The translations under genes and the position numbers were made by a program. The notes under the pieces are model-generated. The model saw only the letters and a list, made by a program, of their open reading frames with translations. It ran no database searches and was not told where the DNA came from. A DNA stretch of 5,694 nt from NCBI GenBank assembly GCA_024405235.1, contig JAKSPA010000121.1, positions 1-5,694 on the forward strand. Reading direction: 5' to 3'. Each line of letters begins with the position of its first letter. The first letter of the stretch is position 1. This stretch comes from Lentisphaeria bacterium. GTDB lineage: Bacteria; Verrucomicrobiota; Lentisphaeria; Oligosphaerales; Oligosphaeraceae. Positions 5,390 to 5,694 of this stretch are shown piece by piece.

Positions 5390-5694
5390 ACAAGGTCTGT
5401 GAAAAAATTCTGGAACTTCTGACGAAGGCGTCGACGCTTCTTCCAGACGATGTCGCCGCCGCGCTGGAATCCGCCGAACGTCAGGAGGCGGAAGGCGGCA
5501 TCGGCAAATCGGCCATGCGGACGATCATCGAGAATGTCCGTCTTGCCAAGGAGCGCGTGCTTCCGATGTGCCAGGACACGGGGATGATTCATTTCTTCGT
5601 CACCGCGCCGCCGTCGTTCTCCCGCAAGGCGTTCCGCGCATCGGCGGAAGAGGCGGTCGTGGAAGCGACCAGACGCGGGCTGTTGCGGCAGAAT
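5386..5694 (+). CDS. Class I (iron-sulfur) fumarate hydratase, alpha subunit/N-terminal domain, partial
   Basis: This is the first 103 codons of a gene cut by the window edge. The family interconverts fumarate and malate in the TCA cycle or reductive branch, using an oxygen-sensitive [4Fe-4S] cluster; close relatives are L(+)-tartrate dehydratases (TtdA). The hallmark PMCQDTGM occurs at 60-67, where Cys62 is the expected first cluster ligand. It is preceded by the typical helical N-terminus (ILELLTKASTLLPDDV at 8-23, and AMRTIIENVRLAKE at 43-56). The ATG overlaps the HNH stop as ATGA, which suggests translational coupling; no separate ribosome binding site is evident. From this fragment one cannot tell a split alpha chain (about 280 residues, beta gene next) from a fused FumA/B-type enzyme (about 500 residues), nor firmly separate fumarase from tartrate dehydratase. 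Confidence 0.92.
   Translation, partial: MNKVCEKILELLTKASTLLPDDVAAALESAERQEAEGGIGKSAMRTIIENVRLAKERVLPMCQDTGMIHFFVTAPPSFSRKAFRASAEEAVVEATRRGLLRQN

Overview
This 5.7 kb piece of bacterial chromosome carries five genes on the + strand and possibly the start of a sixth on the - strand at the left edge. Base composition is moderate, and there are long shadow reading frames opposite the real genes. Two enzymes point to an anaerobic or microaerobic heterotroph: an ammonia-dependent asparagine synthetase (AsnA) and an iron-sulfur class I fumarase. Ribosome binding sites are uneven: clear before asnA and the kinase gene, weak or absent before the other genes. This would fit an uncultured gut-type bacterium, for example of the Verrucomicrobiota/Lentisphaerota/Kiritimatiellota group, but that placement is a guess. 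No mobile element, CRISPR array, tRNA or rRNA was seen.

Layout. Bases 1-71 (- strand) hold an open frame that runs off the window and may be the N-terminus of a divergent gene. Bases 72-570 are a long AT-rich intergenic region. It contains inverted repeats, a nested and mutually exclusive RNA fold at 182-235, two tandem terminator-like hairpins (247-302), three A-tracts spaced exactly 10 bp apart (424-451), a candidate asnA promoter (456-484), a 12-bp palindrome near the predicted start site (492-503) and a leader hairpin before the ribosome binding site. asnA occupies 571-1614. After a 149-base gap, 1764-4058 encodes a 764-residue protein of unknown role with a C-terminal NYN (PIN-like) ribonuclease domain behind an acidic linker and long coiled coils. 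Another 125-base gap holds a candidate promoter and a hairpin. Then comes a tight cluster: a ThiD-family kinase (4184-4996), a small HNH endonuclease (5009-5389) and the N-terminal part of a class I fumarase alpha chain (5386-end), which overlaps the HNH stop codon by ATGA.

How they fit together. The last three genes look like one transcription unit (gaps of 12 and -4 bases). Although ThiD-like, the kinase has the two cysteines and surrounding sequence of the Bacillus/Staphylococcus PdxK branch, which salvages vitamin B6 (pyridoxal). No thiamine genes or TPP riboswitch lie nearby, so B6 salvage is the better call. asnA appears to be an independently regulated single gene. The NYN protein has no obvious partner in the window and is the least understood gene here.
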